Source: Candidatus Staskawiczbacteria bacterium RIFOXYD1_FULL_32_13 (GTDB taxonomy: Bacteria; Patescibacteriota; Minisyncoccia; Minisyncoccales; Staskawiczbacteraceae). From it: a stretch of DNA of 14,563 nucleotides. The translations under genes and the position numbers were made by a program. Below, piece after piece: positions 12,118 to 14,563 of this stretch; position 1 is the first letter of the stretch, and the number at the start of each line of letters is the position of its first letter. Below the pieces are notes generated by a model. It saw nothing but the letters and a program-made list of their open reading frames with translations, was not told the origin of the DNA and did no database searches. The stretch covers positions 22,727-37,289 of the forward strand of contig MHPU01000018.1 in assembly GCA_001820485.1 (NCBI GenBank), in the 5' to 3' direction.

Positions 12118-12780
12118 ATGATAAAATTGCTTAAAAAAATATATAGAATTCATAAAGATTTTTGGACAAAATCTAATTTTTATAACTTTTTAAATAGTAC
12201 TTTATTTTTTGTTTTGGCAGTTATAATTAAAGGTTATGCTGATAATTATGTAGATAGTTCTACTGGCACTCCAGTGGGAGATATAATTTTAGATAATATT
12301 CCAACATTAAATGTTGATGAATTTGTGGTTTTGGGAACTTTAATTTTTATTATTATTTCCTTAATTTTATTTATCTTAAAACCCAAATTTATATTTTTTG
12401 GGATAAAAACACTTGCTTTATTTATTATCATCAGAGCATTTTTTATAAGTTTGACTCATTTGGGGGTTAATTTTCATCAAGTGATTTTAGATGAAAGTAC
12501 ATTTGGATATAGTATTTATAATTATCTATTCTCCAGTAAAAGTGATTTCTTTTTTTCTGGTCATGCAGGAATTCCATTTTTATTTGCTTTAATTTTTTAT
12601 AAAGAAAAAAAATTAAGATATTTTTTATTTTTCTGCTCAGCATTTTTGGGAATAATTATGCTTTTGGGGCATTTGCATTATTCAATAGATGTGTTTGCTG
12701 CTCCATTTATGACTTATGCAATTTACAAAATAGCAGAAAAATTATTTTACAAAGATTTAAAATTAATTAATTTAAGTTAA
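12118..12780 (+). CDS. PAP2_C-family membrane phosphatase/transferase (sphingomyelin-synthase-like)
   Basis: The 220-residue integral membrane protein has hydrophobic helices at about 25-40, 68-86, 91-111, 150-160, 168-183 and 190-205. Three family motifs fit sphingomyelin synthase-like proteins better than ordinary PAP2: RAFFISLT (106-113, compare R...T), DFFFSGHAG (143-151, catalytic-type His149) and GHLHYSIDVFAA (184-195, His187 and Asp191). The His/His/Asp set is complete. Such enzymes remove or transfer a phospho-head group on membrane lipids, with the active site on the outer face. The actual substrate is unknown; a sphingolipid would be surprising in a small bacterium. It could instead remodel glycerophospholipids or lipid carriers. 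It starts 11 bases after the tRNA-binding gene and ends three bases before the ATPase gene. Confidence 0.8.
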   Translation: MIKLLKKIYRIHKDFWTKSNFYNFLNSTLFFVLAVIIKGYADNYVDSSTGTPVGDIILDNIPTLNVDEFVVLGTLIFIIISLILFILKPKFIFFGIKTLALFIIIRAFFISLTHLGVNFHQVILDESTFGYSIYNYLFSSKSDFFFSGHAGIPFLFALIFYKEKKLRYFLFFCSAFLGIIMLLGHLHYSIDVFAAPFMTYAIYKIAEKLFYKDLKLINLS

Positions 12781-12783
12781 GAT

Positions 12784-14563
12784 ATGCTAGAAAATTTAAA
12801 AGGGCTTTTGGAAAAAGAAGCAAAAGAAAATTTAGAGAAATATGGTTTTAATGAATTGCCTTCTGAAAAAAGGAGAAGTATTTTTGTTATATTACTAAAG
12901 GTTTTAAAAGAGCCAATGCTTTTGCTTTTATTGGCTTCAGGGCTTATTTATTTATTGCTTGGAGATATTAAAGATTCTTTAATACTTTTATCATTCATAT
13001 TTTTGATGATTGGTATGACTTTTTATCAAGAAAGAAAAACAGAAAGAGCTTTAGAATCTTTAAAAGATTTGGCTAGCCCTATGGCTTATGTTTTGCGCGA
13101 AGGGCAACGAGAAAGAATAAAAAGTAGGGAAGTGGTGCGAGATGATATTTTAATATTGCAAGAGGGGGATAGAATCCCAGCAGATGCTGTAATTTTGAGT
13201 TCTGTTAATTTAACTATTGACGAATCTTTGCTTACAGGAGAGTCTTTGTCAGTGACAAAGTCAGAATGGGACGGAAAGCAAAAACTTAATCAGCCAGGAG
13301 GAGATAATCAGCCATTTGTATATGCTGGTACAATGGTAACTTCTGGAACAGGTTTTGCAAAAGTTTTGCAAATTGGAATAAACACCCAAATGGGAAAAAT
13401 TGGAAAATCATTGCAAACAATTAAACAAGAAGACACCTTACTTAAAAAAGAAACGGCAAAAATTGTAAGATCTTTTGCAATTATGGGTATCTCTTTTTGC
13501 GTGCTACTTGTTTTAGTTTATGGATTTGTAAAATCAGATTTTATGGGTGGGATTCTTTATGGTTTGACCTTGAGTATGTCTATTTTGCCAGAAGAATTTC
13601 CTGTTGTTTTGATTGTATTTTTAGCCGTAGGAGCCTGGCGAATTTCCAGATATAAGGTTTTAACTAGAAATACACAAGTGATAGAAACTCTTGGGGCCTG
13701 CACTGTTTTGTGTGTAGATAAAACAGGAACTTTAACCAAAAATATAATGAGCTTGGGAGAAGTTGTGGGTATTAAAAAAAATGTTTTAAATTGTGCATTT
13801 TTAGCAAGCAAGCAAGAGCCATTTGATCCAATTGAAAAAGAAATAAAAAATAAAGCAAAAGAATTTGTTTTAGATTTTGATAAAAAGCATAAAGGCTGGG
13901 AGATTGTAAAAGAATATCCTTTTACTAAACAAATATCTGCTGTAACTCATATTTGGAAAGATAGCAAAAATAAGTATTTTGTATTTTCAAAAGGTTCTCC
14001 AGAAGCAATTTTAAGTTTATGCAAATTATCATCTAAAAAAGAAAAAGAATTGCATTTGGTAATTGAAGATTTAGCTCGCAAGGGTTATAGAGTTTTGGGC
14101 GTTGCTAAAGCATCTTTAAATAAAAAAGATTTTAAAAATAATTTTTCTAAAACGCATAAAGATTTTGATTTTGAATTTGTGGGTTTTTTAGCGTTTTCAG
14201 ATCCTGTAAAAAATGACATAAAAGACACTTTAAAACAAGCTTATACAGCTGGGATAAGAGTTGTTATGATAACAGGGGATTACCCTATAACAGCTCAGCA
14301 CATTGCAAATCAAATTGGTTTAAAAAATGCAGAAAATTGTATTTTAGGCAAAGAATTGGAAAATATGACAGATAAAGAATTGCAAGAAAAAATAAAAAAT
14401 GTAAATATTTTTGCCAGAATCATTCCAGAGCAAAAGTTAAAAATAGTAAACGCTTTAAAGGCTAATGGAGAAATTGTTGCAATGACTGGGGATGGGGTAA
14501 ATGATGCTCCTGCATTAAAATCTGCCAACATTGGTATTGCTATGGGTAGAGGCACAGATGTGG
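12784..14563 (+). CDS. P2-type cation-transporting ATPase (5' part, truncated by the window end)
   Basis: 593 codons are visible and open to the window end; family members are usually about 850-900 residues, so the last membrane helices are missing. A short cation-ATPase N-terminal segment (KYGFNELP, 20-27) precedes helices at about 43-60 and 64-79. The A domain carries LTGES (T151-S154). Helices M3/M4 follow (about 228-246, 255-285), with PEEFP at 269-273 in place of the PEGLP of SERCA-type pumps; Glu270 is kept at the ion-site position. Then come the phosphorylated DKTGTLT (Asp312), KGSPEA (403-408) in the nucleotide domain, TGD (497-499) and TGDGVNDAPAL (568-578). The overall pattern is a P2 (Ca2+/H+/Na+) pump at the cytoplasmic membrane; the ion is not determinable. 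It starts three bases after the PAP2_C-like stop, implying cotranscription. Confidence 0.93.
   Translation, partial: MLENLKGLLEKEAKENLEKYGFNELPSEKRRSIFVILLKVLKEPMLLLLLASGLIYLLLGDIKDSLILLSFIFLMIGMTFYQERKTERALESLKDLASPMAYVLREGQRERIKSREVVRDDILILQEGDRIPADAVILSSVNLTIDESLLTGESLSVTKSEWDGKQKLNQPGGDNQPFVYAGTMVTSGTGFAKVLQIGINTQMGKIGKSLQTIKQEDTLLKKETAKIVRSFAIMGISFCVLLVLVYGFVKSDFMGGILYGLTLSMSILPEEFPVVLIVFLAVGAWRISRYKVLTRNTQVIETLGACTVLCVDKTGTLTKNIMSLGEVVGIKKNVLNCAFLASKQEPFDPIEKEIKNKAKEFVLDFDKKHKGWEIVKEYPFTKQISAVTHIWKDSKNKYFVFSKGSPEAILSLCKLSSKKEKELHLVIEDLARKGYRVLGVAKASLNKKDFKNNFSKTHKDFDFEFVGFLAFSDPVKNDIKDTLKQAYTAGIRVVMITGDYPITAQHIANQIGLKNAENCILGKELENMTDKELQEKIKNVNIFARIIPEQKLKIVNALKANGEIVAMTGDGVNDAPALKSANIGIAMGRGTDV

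Overview
The window is a very AT-rich bacterial segment (roughly 25-30% G+C outside one island). Genes are tightly packed, Shine-Dalgarno sites are mostly absent, and the standard stop set is used: TGA ends the genes at 12106 and 10735, so this is not a UGA-recoded lineage. The small genome style, surface proteins built from Asn/Thr/Ser-rich repeats, and a cohesin/dockerin pair beside housekeeping genes suggest a Patescibacteria/CPR bacterium, probably Parcubacteria-like. That placement is inference from style, not from a marker tree.

Layout. 1-249 (-): 5' part of an unrecognised gene, divergent from 351-2481 (+), which holds a CDP-alcohol phosphatidyltransferase and cysteinyl-tRNA synthetase (cysS). 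2484-8809 (-): three secreted or membrane surface proteins read in the order 8809 to 2484. They are a protein of six ~88-residue repeats; a large protein with five copies of a related repeat, two fibronectin-III-like domains and a C-terminal type I dockerin; and a membrane protein with an N-terminal cohesin-like domain and a second DUF916-like extracellular domain. 9092-10462 (+): replicative helicase dnaB. 10463-11066: a run of palindromic repeats followed by a G+C-rich (~57%) mini expression unit on the minus strand, with a perfect-consensus sigma70-type promoter, strong Shine-Dalgarno, 80-codon gene and terminator. 11111-14563 (+): recR, a free-standing tRNA-binding (Trbp111/MetRS C-terminal type) protein, a PAP2_C/sphingomyelin-synthase-like membrane protein, and the 5' two thirds of a P2-type cation ATPase.

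How it fits together. The three minus-strand surface genes look like one assembly. The cohesin-bearing membrane protein could anchor the dockerin-bearing protein, whose repeats could associate with the sister repeat protein. A strong double hairpin between the first and second genes could make the pure-repeat protein the most abundant. The rest is lipid metabolism, translation, replication and repair. A second theme is repeat DNA inside and between genes: two likely repeat-derived in-frame insertions in cysS, one in the zinc-finger loop of recR, and two tandem palindromic units after dnaB. The best candidates for something undescribed are the cohesin/dockerin repeat-fibre locus and the foreign-looking 80-codon cassette at 10668-11066.
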